This document shows positions 8,909-19,200 of a DNA stretch of 64,000 nt, in pieces (position 1 is the first letter of the stretch; the number at the start of each line of letters is the position of its first letter). Made by a program: the position numbers and the translations under genes. A model generated the notes under the pieces. That model saw nothing but the letters and a program-made list of their open reading frames with translations. It was not told the origin of the DNA and did not search any database. The stretch is from an uncultured Verrucomicrobia subdivision 3 bacterium (lineage in GTDB: Bacteria > Verrucomicrobiota > Verrucomicrobiia > Limisphaerales > UBA11358), in contig CAIPKV010000032.1 in assembly GCA_903865745.1 (NCBI GenBank), positions 1 through 64,000 on the forward strand. Reading direction: 5' to 3'.

Positions 8909-8993
8909 AAGCGCTCCCGGTCTACCCGGATTACGCCGCCGTGAATGGAAATGTCAGCCAAGCCAACCTGTTGAGTGTTCTATACACGGTATA

Positions 8994-9185
8994 AACCGGG
9001 ATTTTCCAAATGCCAAGCATGTCATCGTTAACAACCCATCCGACCCGCTGTCATACGAGCGCTGCCTCTATACATTGGAATGGATCAATCCGCGACTAAA
9101 TGACGAAGTCATCAACCTCCAAGTGCGGGTGGATCCGGTAGCGGGGCCGTTGCTGGCGCTTATCGCGATTACGGCGTTGCGGTAA
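8994..9185 (+). pseudogene. Fragment of an unrecognised protein
   Basis: An open frame with protein-like composition (FPNAKHVIVNNPSDPLSYE, then RCLYTLEWINPRLNDEV, VRVDPVAGPLLALI) ends at TAA 9183-9185. It has no plausible start and is not part of any neighbouring gene. Like the fragments after copies 1 and 9, it lies shortly downstream of a repeat. The family is unknown. Confidence 0.35.
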
Positions 9186-9242
9186 TTAATTCATCGCGAA
9201 CCCGCGGGGCTTCGAGCCTGTTTGCGGTGCCAAGATTTTGAT

Positions 9243-10136
9243 TTATTTGCGGTGGCGAGCCTCGGCAAAACATTCCAAAATAATTCGCTGGTAAAGCAGC
9301 GCCTGCTGGTAGCGGTCGGTTTCCTCAACCAGTTTCCCGCGCGCATTGGGAAACAGGCGGGCGTAATCATACGTACCCGATAACAGTTCGGGCGCGAAGA
9401 TGAGAACATCGCCCGCTTTGGCGTGGGCGAGGAACCCCCGCATGGCGCGTGTCCATATCGTGCGGAAGTCGGCAAAGTAGTCCGTCACCCCGCTCGCCGC
9501 GACCGGGCGTGATGTCTCGTCGTCCACCGGCATCTGCATGTGGCCGGGGCTGGCGATGCGTCCGTGCATGAATCCGACGCGATCAAAAATCGGCGACATG
9601 AATTTCATTTTCATATCGAGACCGCCGTAAACCATTTCCTGGCCGCAATAATAGTGGCTGAAGTCGCCGTTGAAGAGCACCTCGGGGAATCGCTTGGTGA
9701 TTTGTACCGTTCGCCACATGTCTTGCGTGATTGTGGCGCGATGGGTTTCAATGAAAATTGGCAGCCGGGTCTTTGCCGAGGCGTTCAAGATGGACTCCAC
9801 CAGACGATAAACCTCGTCCTCCTCCTCGATGCCCCAGCCGGCGTGGACGGTCAAACATTGGTCGCCGCGATCCGCGTGCTGGGTGGCGATGGGCAGCGCC
9901 TCCGCCGGCGTGTTGATGCGGTCGAGACCGCAAAAAGGCATCACGCCCGCGGAGGGCGGTTCGCCGCCGGTGACTTGCACACCGTCAAAGCCGTCAGCGC
10001 GCAAGCGGGCCATGCCTTCGTTACCTTCCAGTCCCGGCCAGCGGCTGTCGGCACGCAGGTCGCTTAGGTTGTCCAAGTTGAGATATACGCGCAGCTTCGG
10101 CGCGTCGGCAGAACCGTCGTTGAGATAGTGGCGCAT
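9243..10136 (-). CDS. Sugar phosphate isomerase/epimerase-like TIM barrel protein
   Basis: The 297-residue soluble protein resembles the xylose isomerase-like/AP endonuclease 2 TIM barrel group. It has GFDGVQVTGGEPP, LTVHAGWGIEEEDEVYRLV, IFIETHRATITQDMW (metal-ligand Glu and His), FNGDFSHYYCGQEM (Asp, His), and a C-terminal metal-site region near HGRIASPGHMQ. Such enzymes isomerise or epimerise sugars or cyclitols using divalent metal. The ATG at 10136 lies 2 bp after the stop of the desaturase fusion, so the two form one transcription unit. A longer frame upstream overlaps that gene and is not used. The substrate is unknown. Confidence 0.65.
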   Translation of the reverse strand: MRHYLNDGSADAPKLRVYLNLDNLSDLRADSRWPGLEGNEGMARLRADGFDGVQVTGGEPPSAGVMPFCGLDRINTPAEALPIATQHADRGDQCLTVHAGWGIEEEDEVYRLVESILNASAKTRLPIFIETHRATITQDMWRTVQITKRFPEVLFNGDFSHYYCGQEMVYGGLDMKMKFMSPIFDRVGFMHGRIASPGHMQMPVDDETSRPVAASGVTDYFADFRTIWTRAMRGFLAHAKAGDVLIFAPELLSGTYDYARLFPNARGKLVEETDRYQQALLYQRIILECFAEARHRK

Positions 10137-10138
10137 GC

Positions 10139-12397
10139 TTAAAATTCGTCGAACGCGATTTGTGATTCGGAAACGCCCAAGGCGGCCAGCATTTTTCGGC
10201 AGGCGGCGATCATTTGCGGCGGACCGCAGAGATAAAACTCGACGGCCCGAAGGTTTGCGTGGGATTTGAGGTATTGCTCCAAGACGACTTCGTGGATAAG
10301 ACCGCGATGTCCAGTCCAATTATCCGCCGGCAGCGGGGCGGACAGCGCGAGGTGGAAACGGAAATTCGGAAATTTCGCGGCGATGCCCGCGAAGTAATCC
10401 TGATAAAAAATCTCCTGCCGGGAACGCGCTCCATACCAGAAACTCACCCGGCGTGCCGTGGCTTCGGTTTCAAACAGGTGCGACAAGTGCGCCCGCAACG
10501 GCGACATGCCTGCGCCGCCACCGATATACACCATTTCCTTTTGCGTGGGCTTGAGGTGAAAGTCACCGAATGGCCCGATGGCGCTGACGATGTCACCAGG
10601 TTTGAGGTTGAACATATAGGCCGAGCCGACGCCGGGCGGGCAATCTTGCCACGGCGGTGGCGTGGCGATGCGGACATTGAAGCGCAACGCGGACTCGGTG
10701 CGGGCGTTGCTGGCGAGTGAATAATTGTTGCGCCGTGAGTCGCCGGGATGTTTGGCAACGAGATCAAACAGGTGATGTGCACGCCACACGGTGGCATACG
10801 GCTCGGGGATGTCAAAATCACGGAAGCAAATCCTCCCGTAGGTCGGGATTTCGAATTGCAAATAGTCTCCGGGCGTGAAGGCGACAGCGTCGCCAGGCGC
10901 GATCGGTTCAAGGACCAGTTCCTTGATGAAGGTGGAGACGTTGCGATTGCTGACGACGCGAAGGTTGACCGTTCTGGTTGCGCGCGCGCCCGCGCCGCCC
11001 GGGCGATTGACATTTAGGAACAGCCGGCCGTTGCGGGTTTTCAGCGGATAGGTGCGCAAACCGCGGCAAATCGGCGTGCGCGCGGGTGAGCCATCGGCAA
11101 GGTGGAAACGTCCGTTGTGTTTCGGACACTCGATCGTACCGCCGATGATGACGCCGTCAGCCAGATGGTTGTTGCCGTGGGTGCAAATGCCGTCCGTGGC
11201 GAAGAGCGAGCCGATCTCGTCCCGGCAGAGCGCGTAGGTTTTCCGGCCATGGTCGAAGCGGATGACCTCCGACTTGCCCAGATCCGCCGCCGCGCAAATT
11301 TCAATCCAGCCCTCAGCATCCGTTGCGTTGGTCGAAGCGCGTATGCCTGCCGCCGCCCGCGCGGACGCCGCCGGCAACTGACGTTTGACGTGATAGGCGG
11401 GATCTTTGACCTGCCGGAGAACGGTGGGCAGAAGTTCCCGCCACGCGGAAAGAATCGAGGGATACGGTGCCGGACAGTCGGATTTAATGACGGCATGTAA
11501 TTTGGGCAGCGCATGATAAGGCACGAGCGGGAACATGTGATGCTCGACGTGGTAGTTCATGTTCCAATAGATGAAGCGGCTGATGGGGTTCATGTAAACC
11601 GTGCGGCAGTTGAGGCGATGGTCAAGGACGTTCTCGGCCAGACCGGCGTGTTGCGGCGTGTTGTGGATGATCATGAGCCAAGTGCCGAAAAATTGCGGCA
11701 GCACAAACAGGAAAATCGGAATCCAGCTCTGCCAGACAAGGGCGGAGGCAATGACCAACCCGTAAAGCGCGACACATAACCGCGCATTCCGATAGACCTT
11801 GGAAAATTCGCTAGCTGGAATGAACGTGCGCTCGGCCGCCGACATGCGGCCCAACGCATGGCGGAACAGACTTGGGTAATACGTGCCGTAACCGCTCACG
11901 TTGAAAAGGCTCAGGATCAGCGCGCGAAGGTCGGGCGGACGGGGAATCTGAATCTCCGGGTCGCGGCCGACGATGATGGTGTCGCTGTGATGACGGTTGT
12001 GACTCCAGCGCCAGACCACGGATTCCCGCATGACCATGAAGGAGGCAATTTCATACAACGCAGAGTTCATCCAGTCGGTCTTAAACGCGGTTCCGTGACC
12101 GCACTCATGTCATCGGGAATCGGAACTCGTGCCGTAAAGGACGGCATAAATAAGGTAGGGAATCGCCACCCACCAGGTGCCCAAGAGGGCAACCGTGGCA
12201 GAGCCGGTTGCCAACAGCAGAAGAAACAGGAGGGCCGTATCGCGGATCGCCGGCCCGTCCCGGCGTTCGAGGAGTTGGCGCAATTCCGCCTTCGGAACCG
12301 GGGTGGTGTACCACTCGGCCTCGGCCAGGCCTTTTTCCACCGCGAGTGCGGCACTCGCGCCGGTGAGGCTGTAATCGGGAGCTATCGTCTGGCTCAT
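10139..12397 (-). CDS. Fatty acid desaturase-Rieske-ferredoxin reductase fusion with in-frame TGA
   Basis: One 752-codon frame combines three modules. First comes a membrane fatty-acid desaturase with hydrophobic helices and histidine boxes HECGHG, HNRHH, and NYHVEHHMFP. Then a Rieske domain (CTHGNNH and CPKHNGRFH) and an NqrF-like FAD/NAD(P) reductase (GDYLQFEIP, NYSLASNARTES, GGGAGMSPLRA, YLCGPPQM). Such a protein could pass electrons from NAD(P)H through FAD and 2Fe-2S to the di-iron site. A TGA at 12110-12112 interrupts the frame directly before HECGHG, where desaturases carry Trp (WHECGHG), so it probably arose from TGG. The remaining 643 codons are otherwise open from 12070. It may be a recent pseudogene, a readthrough case or a sequence error. 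Confidence 0.75.
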
Positions 12398-12566
12398 AAG
12401 CTGGGATTTTTCAGGCGTTAAAAGGCGTGCTGGCGGTTAAGGATTGAAAATACAACAGGATTTTTAACCCGCAAAATATTTTTTATCAAACAGATAGACT
12501 TTGTTCCCGCCATGTGATTGACCACATAAATCTCACTCCCTTTTCTATTATTATAGTCACTATGTT

Positions 12567-12956
12567 TCAGACGACATATTCAGCTTTAAGACTTTTGAAG
12601 CTTGGCAACTCCCAAAACTTAGCAAATCGGTTCTCTCCTATAAAATTTTGAATCATTTCTGGATCACTAACACATTCCTGTCGGAATAGTGCAAGCAACC
12701 CCGAAGCATCATCATCAGATGCAAGGGCGAGACAGCTGCGATAGAGGGCCTTACCATCTTCGGGGTTGAGCGAATATGCACGCAAAAAAGCTCGCGCGGC
12801 GTCTCGGTGGCGTCCCACTTTGGCAAGACAGATACCATAATTAAATTGGCATGTAGCCATATCTGGGTTGCGTCGCACTAGCTCCTCAATTATTGGCAAG
12901 CCCTCGGCAAATCATCTCTGGCTCGCCAGAAATAAATATTGATCGATGATGTTCAT
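12567..12956 (-). pseudogene. TPR protein, possible immunity gene, with in-frame TGA
   Basis: From the ATG at 12956 the frame reads MNIIDQYLFLASQR, then TGA (12912-12914), then FAEGLPIIEELVRRNPDM, TCQFNYGICLAKVGRHRDA and ARAFLRAYSLNPED, which are tetratricopeptide helices. The start overlaps the stop of the nuclease-like fragment upstream (ATGA), the translational coupling seen in toxin-immunity pairs. A stop after 14 codons in an otherwise intact frame suggests a CGA- or TGG-to-TGA change. Restart at the TTG at 12899 would give about 110 residues. The immunity role is inferred from position only. Confidence 0.55.
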
Positions 12957-13135
12957 TCTGAACCACGATTTACAAGTGGGCCGCTTGTGGCGTTTTGCCA
13001 ATTGTTTTCGTGCGCCTCAAAGTGTTCTGCGGGTGTTAGAAACTCAATGTTATTTGGGTCACCAGCCATATCCGGGTGATCAGCCACATTATTAATATGG
13101 TGACCTTGAAAACTGGCACTTTGCCATTTTACTGG
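12953..13135 (-). pseudogene. Orphan GHH/HNH nuclease toxin tip, cut at repeat copy 3
   Basis: A 60-residue frame begins at the edge of repeat copy 3 and reads WQSASFQGHHINNVADHP, DMAGDPNNIEFLTPAEHFE, AHENNWQNATSGPLVNR. The G-H-H-x-x-x-V start, D-P-x-N-I middle and H-x-x-x-H end match GHH/HNH-type nuclease domains at the C-termini of RHS and other polymorphic toxins. All upstream parts of such a toxin, normally over 1000 residues, are missing and no start codon exists. The stop overlaps the following TPR gene. Confidence 0.6.
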
Positions 13136-13185
13136 AAGGAAATTGCTTTTCCTGCGCTTTCATTTACTTGACGCTGCGCGGGTAA
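13132..13185 (+). repeat. Cassette repeat copy 3
   Basis: A near-consensus copy (CTGGAAGG for CTGATAGG at the start). The stop codon of the GH31 gene (13160-13162, minus strand) and its last ~8 codons lie inside it, and the toxin fragment on the other side starts at its left edge. Confidence 0.9.
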
Positions 13186-15934
13186 TTCCGCCACCGTGCG
13201 CATCAATCCGCTGGCCCCGGTTATCCGGCCAGATTTCACCGGGTTGAATGGCTTGAGCCAAAGGAGGAACTTTTTCCGCCAGCAGCGCGTTCAGCAATCC
13301 GGCTGGCGCTTCCGCTTGGCCAGCGATGTGATAGCGTTGCGGTTGACCATGCTCGGGGCGGTCAACCGTGCCGTTTGGATGCACGGTGATAGTAGCCCAT
13401 TTGCCTCTTTCGTAATCAAAGGTCGCGCCGTCATCTTCAAGCAGTTTGCAAGGACGCAGGTTGTCGCCATAGGCCGCCAGATGAACTTTGAAAACAGTCT
13501 GGTCGCTGATTGTCAACAGCGGTTCAGCCAGCGGCAGCAGCGTGCCGTCCCGCACGAAAACGGGCGGGTTTTCGGCACTGGCGGTCAGCACATGCCGGCC
13601 ACCCCCGGACAAGACCGCCCCGGTCCAAAAGTCGCGCCAATTGCCGGCAGGAAAATAAATTTGACGCTGCCACGATTGACGCGAACCGCCCTGTTTTTGC
13701 TCGAACTCCACGTCCCGCAATTCAAGGCGTTTTGGCTCAGGCAATCGCAAAGTATATCCCTTACCGACCAACAAGCGATAGTGCCCGGGTTTTTCCACGT
13801 TGAACTGGTAGGCTTGCTCACTCCAGTTGGTGGCATTCATCCTGATGTTATTTTTGTATAAATCGCCGACGTCCGTCTCTTGCCCATTCTCGACCCGCCT
13901 GAGGCGCAGACTCATCTGGCCAAGGTCACCACGGGTGGAGAACCGGGCCACGCAGGGACCGGCCTTCAGGTCGAATTCCATGGAACCGCCTGGCAACCCG
14001 TCAGCAGCACTGGCTATATCCAAACTGACAACGCCGCCCTGAAATTTCATAAGGACACCAGGATCGGCTTTGAATTGAGACGCCTCGGTCAGTTCAACCC
14101 GATACATCTCGGTGAATGCGTTCTTATCCGTGATAGGTGCGATCAGGATGTCAGATCCAAGCATCCATTCATCATCCAACAAACGGGTGTTGGCATCCTC
14201 CGGCCAATCTGCCACCAGCGGATGCACTGGTGAAATTCCCTTGCGATGATAGACGCCATAGGCCTGATACAGATAAGGCATCAGCATCATGCGCAAATCA
14301 GCAAATCGGCGGGTCAATGCCGCATAAGGATTATCGGCCGGCAATAATTGGTTGCGCTCATTGGCACCCAAATCCGGTTGACGCCAAATCAAATTGGGGA
14401 ATTGCCAGCCGTCGATGACCATCATTGCGGAAAACGTGGATGATCCCAGTCGTAAGGCATAATCGCGAAAGTCGCGGGCGTCACGGACTTCCGGTTCCCA
14501 CAGAAGCCCCTGCACCCCGGCGCTAAGATTATAGCGCAGATAATCGGGAAAGTCGTATTCATCGCTGTAGAGCACCGCCGGCAGCGGGGCGGCAAACGCC
14601 TGGTTTGCCCTGACCAAGCCGAATGTGCGCCGGTTTTCCTGGCGGAACGCCTCGTCAATGGCAGAAAGGCCCAAACGGCCAAGGAGATTGTGCATCAGCT
14701 CGCCATCCGCTCCGCTGGGAAAGGTGGTGAATTCAGGGAACTGCCATTCCTGGTTCGCCCCCTGGATGTTTCCGGAGCCGTCAACCTCGTCGAGTTTGAA
14801 ACTTCTAATACCCTTGCGCAGGAAATTCTTCACCAAAAAATCACGGTAGTCGCTGCGCACCATCCGATCAGCCAGATCCGGGACAACCCCGCGCCACACT
14901 TCAAAATCACCAAAGCGGTTGCCCAGAATCGGCACGAGGGGAGAAGAGGGGTCAAGGTATAACTGGCACCACAACCCCATGTCATATCCCTTCTGCAGCA
15001 CCTGCCAGCCAAAATGGTCGTTGAATTTGTTGGTATCCCAAAGGTATGAACTGGAATAGGCATGAGTATGCCACCCCGGCTCCAAGCTCGTGGTGGTGAC
15101 GGGAATCTGATCCTGCTTGAACTGGTCGCACATTTTTAAAACCGAATCGCCATTTAGCATCGCCCCGAAGATATAACGCGGCCCGATTCCGGCCAGCGAC
15201 GGCAGGCAGCCGCCGCCGGAATAGAGGTTGTATCTGGCAATGGCATCGCCCATTGCAGGCCCGGCAAAAAGATAAATATCCACTCCCGGGGCGGCGGGGA
15301 CCCCCACATAAACCGAGGCAATGTCAAGCTTTTCCGGGCCGTAAAGAGCGGAGACATCCGTGATGATTTTACGCTCGCCGGCATTGCTTTGGAGGGAAGA
15401 CACATCCGCCAGCCGCTGTTTCTCGCCGATGGAAAAGGTCAGATAGCGGGCGCTATCCACCAGCACGCCATAGCCGGCCGTGCTGACATAGAACGGCACT
15501 GGAGCGTGACTCATTCCCTTCCCGTCATTGTCACCGCTCATTGCAAAAAGCGTGCGCCGCCAGCCGTTTTGTTCCAGGTGCTTGCATTGCAATCCCAGCC
15601 CGTAAATCACTTCGCTGTTGGCAAGCGGAAGTTCGATGCGGCACCCGCGTGCCATTCGAACTACATGGATGGCGGCAAGCGGCAGCGGAAGATCTTCCAC
15701 TTTTGGCATCGCAGCCAGGGAGTCGGTCAAGGCGGGCAGTTTCACCATCGAGGGCACAATCCTCTCAGGTTCACCGGCGCGCAGACGATAAACGCCGGGA
15801 GCGACTTCGCTGACGGACACCTTGAGTTCCTCCGCAGACGGTCCCGCCATGGCGGCACGCATAACGGTCAGCGAGACGATGACGGTAAAGCGGAATATTA
15901 CGACTCGCATGGAGACGTAGAATCGACTATTCAT
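13160..15934 (-). CDS. Secreted GH31 alpha-glycosidase (alpha-xylosidase/glucosidase type)
   Basis: The 924-residue protein has a signal peptide (VVIFRFTVIVSLTVMRAAMAG). It has a GH31 N-terminal domain (PLANSEVIYGLGLQCKHL, HAPVPFYVSTAGYGVLVDS) and a barrel with GIRSFKLDEVDG, whose first Asp is in the nucleophile position, then LPAVLYSDEYDFPDYL. The C-terminal part contains an inserted beta-sandwich (residues ~600-730) before the usual YFPAGNWRDFWTG strand motif. GH31 enzymes remove alpha-linked glucose, xylose or galactose; the exact substrate cannot be told here. The last residues (TRAASSK) are encoded by repeat copy 3, so the native C-terminus was probably replaced. Confidence 0.88.
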   Translation of the reverse strand: MNSRFYVSMRVVIFRFTVIVSLTVMRAAMAGPSAEELKVSVSEVAPGVYRLRAGEPERIVPSMVKLPALTDSLAAMPKVEDLPLPLAAIHVVRMARGCRIELPLANSEVIYGLGLQCKHLEQNGWRRTLFAMSGDNDGKGMSHAPVPFYVSTAGYGVLVDSARYLTFSIGEKQRLADVSSLQSNAGERKIITDVSALYGPEKLDIASVYVGVPAAPGVDIYLFAGPAMGDAIARYNLYSGGGCLPSLAGIGPRYIFGAMLNGDSVLKMCDQFKQDQIPVTTTSLEPGWHTHAYSSSYLWDTNKFNDHFGWQVLQKGYDMGLWCQLYLDPSSPLVPILGNRFGDFEVWRGVVPDLADRMVRSDYRDFLVKNFLRKGIRSFKLDEVDGSGNIQGANQEWQFPEFTTFPSGADGELMHNLLGRLGLSAIDEAFRQENRRTFGLVRANQAFAAPLPAVLYSDEYDFPDYLRYNLSAGVQGLLWEPEVRDARDFRDYALRLGSSTFSAMMVIDGWQFPNLIWRQPDLGANERNQLLPADNPYAALTRRFADLRMMLMPYLYQAYGVYHRKGISPVHPLVADWPEDANTRLLDDEWMLGSDILIAPITDKNAFTEMYRVELTEASQFKADPGVLMKFQGGVVSLDIASAADGLPGGSMEFDLKAGPCVARFSTRGDLGQMSLRLRRVENGQETDVGDLYKNNIRMNATNWSEQAYQFNVEKPGHYRLLVGKGYTLRLPEPKRLELRDVEFEQKQGGSRQSWQRQIYFPAGNWRDFWTGAVLSGGGRHVLTASAENPPVFVRDGTLLPLAEPLLTISDQTVFKVHLAAYGDNLRPCKLLEDDGATFDYERGKWATITVHPNGTVDRPEHGQPQRYHIAGQAEAPAGLLNALLAEKVPPLAQAIQPGEIWPDNRGQRIDAHGGGITRAASSK

Positions 15935-16033
15935 GACTTAGTTCTTTTAAAATTCCTTTAAATGTCATCAAAATTCAGGCGTTTGAAATCCATCATTTGC
16001 TTTTTCCATGCATGAAACGGCCTTGCAAGGTTA

Positions 16034-16087
16034 CTGATAGGAAATTGCTTTTCCTGCGCTTTCATTTACTCGACGCTGCGCGGGTAA
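16034..16087 (+). repeat. Cassette repeat copy 4
   Basis: Matches the consensus except for ACTCGACG instead of ACTTGACG. It lies in the 291-bp gap between GH31 (start 15934) and GH116 (stop 16226), so GH31 sits alone between copies 3 and 4. Confidence 0.9.
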
Positions 16088-16225
16088 ACCCCATGTGATC
16101 GAAAAAGATCCCGGGCAATGTGACGTCGGCGTGAGCCGGACTGCCCGGCAACAAAATCGCTCCCATTGAGCATAGAATGCGTTCTAGTTTGGTCATCGTG
16201 ATTGCTTGCATAATTTTTATCAGTT

Positions 16226-19200
16226 CTAGGTGAGGACGATTTCCAGTTTTTCTCCGGCAGAAATCTGCGCGGAATTTTCCAAAGTGATTAAAACGCGTTT
16301 CCCTTCACGTTTCAATTCCGCCGCGACGGATTTTCCGGTCTGTAAAACCTGTGCCGAATTTGCCGATTCACTCTCTAGCGCGATGGTTTTCAACTTCAAG
16401 CTGCCCCAGCGCAAAATAATTTCCACCTTCTGACGTCCACTTTTCACCTTCTGGCCAAAGCTGCCCCAGCCTTCGGCGCTGGTGAAGGCGCACTTGAAAT
16501 TGTCCGGCGTCAGTTTCGGCGCGAAACCGATGTGCTGCTTCGGACCGTGATACTCGAAGCCGCACGCCGCCAGAAAAACGCCGAAGCTGGCCATGCTGCG
16601 GGCATAATGATCGCCGCACTCGACTTCATTCCACGGATTGCGGCGCGCGGGGTTGTAGCGGTCATGCACGGCGCGTTCGATGGCGAGTCCTTCGAGCAGC
16701 ATTCCCTCCCAAATCATATGACCGGCGACCTGATGCTCGAAGCCGTTCATGCACTCATCAAAATAACCTGCCGCCCAGTCCGCGCCCTTGCCCTTGGCCT
16801 GCGCGTAATCCCAGTCGCGGCGCGGAAAGGTGCACATCAGCAGGCCGGCCTCGCCCGGCATCGCATACCAACGCCCCGGTTTATAGACTGCGCGGTACGG
16901 CCCGACATCCGGCGAAAAATTGTATCGCCAAAGGGATTTCAGCGCGGACAAAGTCTCCTTTGCCGGCAGCACGCGGCCAAGGCCCGCTTGAAATGCCCAG
17001 CTCTGCCCCATCACTTGATCTATCTCGCAGCCCGTCCCCGAATTGATTGCATCCAGATGTTTGGGGTCGGGCAGGTTGATAAAGTATTCTCCATCGAAAA
17101 GCCGGGCCACCATGTTTTTTGAACCCGCCTCGGCAATCGTGCGACATTCGGCTGCGAAGGAATCATCTCCCATGTCCGCCGCCATTTCAGCCACCGCCCG
17201 CAGACTGGCCAGATATAAGCCGCTCAACCATGCCACCGGTCCGTACCATTCCGCATCCAGCGTGTTATGTTGTGCGCCCTCCAGAATGCCATCGGCATTG
17301 TCATCCTGCTTGATCAGCCATTGCATTGCTTTTTTGATGCTGTCGTAATTGCGCTTGAGAAAAGCATTGTCCGGCGACATTTGGTGATCACGATAGGCCC
17401 GTAGCAGCGTGCCTGCCTGACCGTCAACGGCCTGGCCGGCTTGGAATTCTCCGCGATGATCAATCATGCCGTCAGGCTTGAAGGAAACGGCCGGATTAAA
17501 ATCGGCCCGTTCGCGCAGCAAGATGTCGAGCTCAGGAAACAGCCGGCCCATGGCCTGCTCATACTGCCAGACGTGTGTGCAAGTTCCGGCGCAACAGCCA
17601 ACCCCTTCCCAGCCGTAAAACCGGCCGTTCGCGAACCGGTGGCTCGTGGAGGTGGCGAGAATGGATGCATTCAAAAAAGTCCGGTCGAGAAACCAAAACG
17701 GCAGTGTGGAGTCATACCAGGTGTCCCGCCACAACTTCGTCTGGCCTTCGAGGCGCGAAAAATCTCCGGCCACATAGGCCGCCACGGCCTGCGCCGAGGT
17801 AAATTTCGTGGCGTAATACCGGCCGCAGTCCGTGAACGAATTCTTGATGGAAAGATTCGGAAAATGCCACGCGAGCACAAACGTCACCGTCTTCGACTCG
17901 CCGGCGGCGAGCGTCAATTTTTGACCGAGCGAGCCGGTGAGTCTTTCGCTAAACGCGGCGGATTTTTCCCCGCTCGTTTCATCCGCGTCGCCGATCAACG
18001 CGAGCGACATCGTGCCGAAGTCGGAAAGTTTTTCAATCGACTCGGCATTGCCGCGCGAGTCGGTGAAGGTGATTTTGCCGACGCCAACGTTGCCCCAACT
18101 GCTGGTGGCGTCGTCAATGATTTCGAGGTGCGCCGTTTTTCCGGCGTAGGCGGCGACTTCAAAGGATTGCAGCGCCATGCTGTTTTCATCCTTGCCCGAA
18201 GCGGTGAACACCGGCTTGCCATCCACCACCAGCGAAAGGCCAAGTTTGGAATCTCCTTTGGCCTTGCCGCCGCCGATCCAGGCTGCGATGAAATTTCTTT
18301 CAATGATAAATTCGTGGCTCACGAGCTTTCCCGTCGCGCCGTCCTTGGCCTCGATGGAATCGCCGGGCGCGGTGGCGTGCGAATTCACCACGCGCGCGGT
18401 GTCGCCGCCCACGTCGCCTTGATACGACGGTATCGCGCTTTTCTTGACCGGCCCGCTGCCGAACGCCGTCCCTTCCACCGTCCAGCCGTCGTAGTTCTCG
18501 TGATTCCAGTCTTCAAAAACAATGTCGGGCCGCGCCGGCTGGCTGGAATTCTCTTCCGCTTCCGCAGCGCAAACCAGCATCGTCGCGCCGCTGGATTTTA
18601 CGAAGCTATTTTTTAAAACGCCGCTGCGTTTGCGGTGATACAGGCAAACGCCGTTTTCGAGTTCACCGGTCAGGGTCGCTTCCAACGGCCCGGCGGACGT
18701 GTTGCGAAGCGTGAATTGCAGGAGGGTCGCGGGCAGGCTGGAGTCATCGGTGTTCAGCGGGATGAATGGCGAAAATGCCTCCAACTTGACTGTCACCGGC
18801 ACGTTGGCGTCGGCGTAGTTCACTACGCCAATCGGATATTCGCCGCGAAAACTCACGTCGGAAAAACCGTTGCGGTCAAGCGACACCCCTTTGTCGCCGA
18901 GCTTGAGCGAAAACTTTTGCGAGATCGGCGAACTGGGAGTCACCGGTTTGGCGTAGTGCGCTGCGCCGGTGCTGATGGATCGGTTGAAAATATCCCAATG
19001 CCAAAGCCGCCCGTCGCCGCCGAGATACAACTGGCCCGCGCCAATCCCGCCGATGGGCATGCCGACATATTTGAGTTCGCTGCCGCGCAAGACTTCCGGT
19101 GTGCCGCGCGCAAACAAAGATTTCACCCAGTCCGGCGACAGCTTTTTATCAGCGGGAACCAGATGGTCGAAATCCTCGCGCGAGAACGGTCCGGCCATGG

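Noticed and set aside
8788-8961. Extended N-terminus of GH29 through the repeat
   Set aside because: The frame is open, but the signal peptide starts at 8790, and the extension is repeat-derived sequence.
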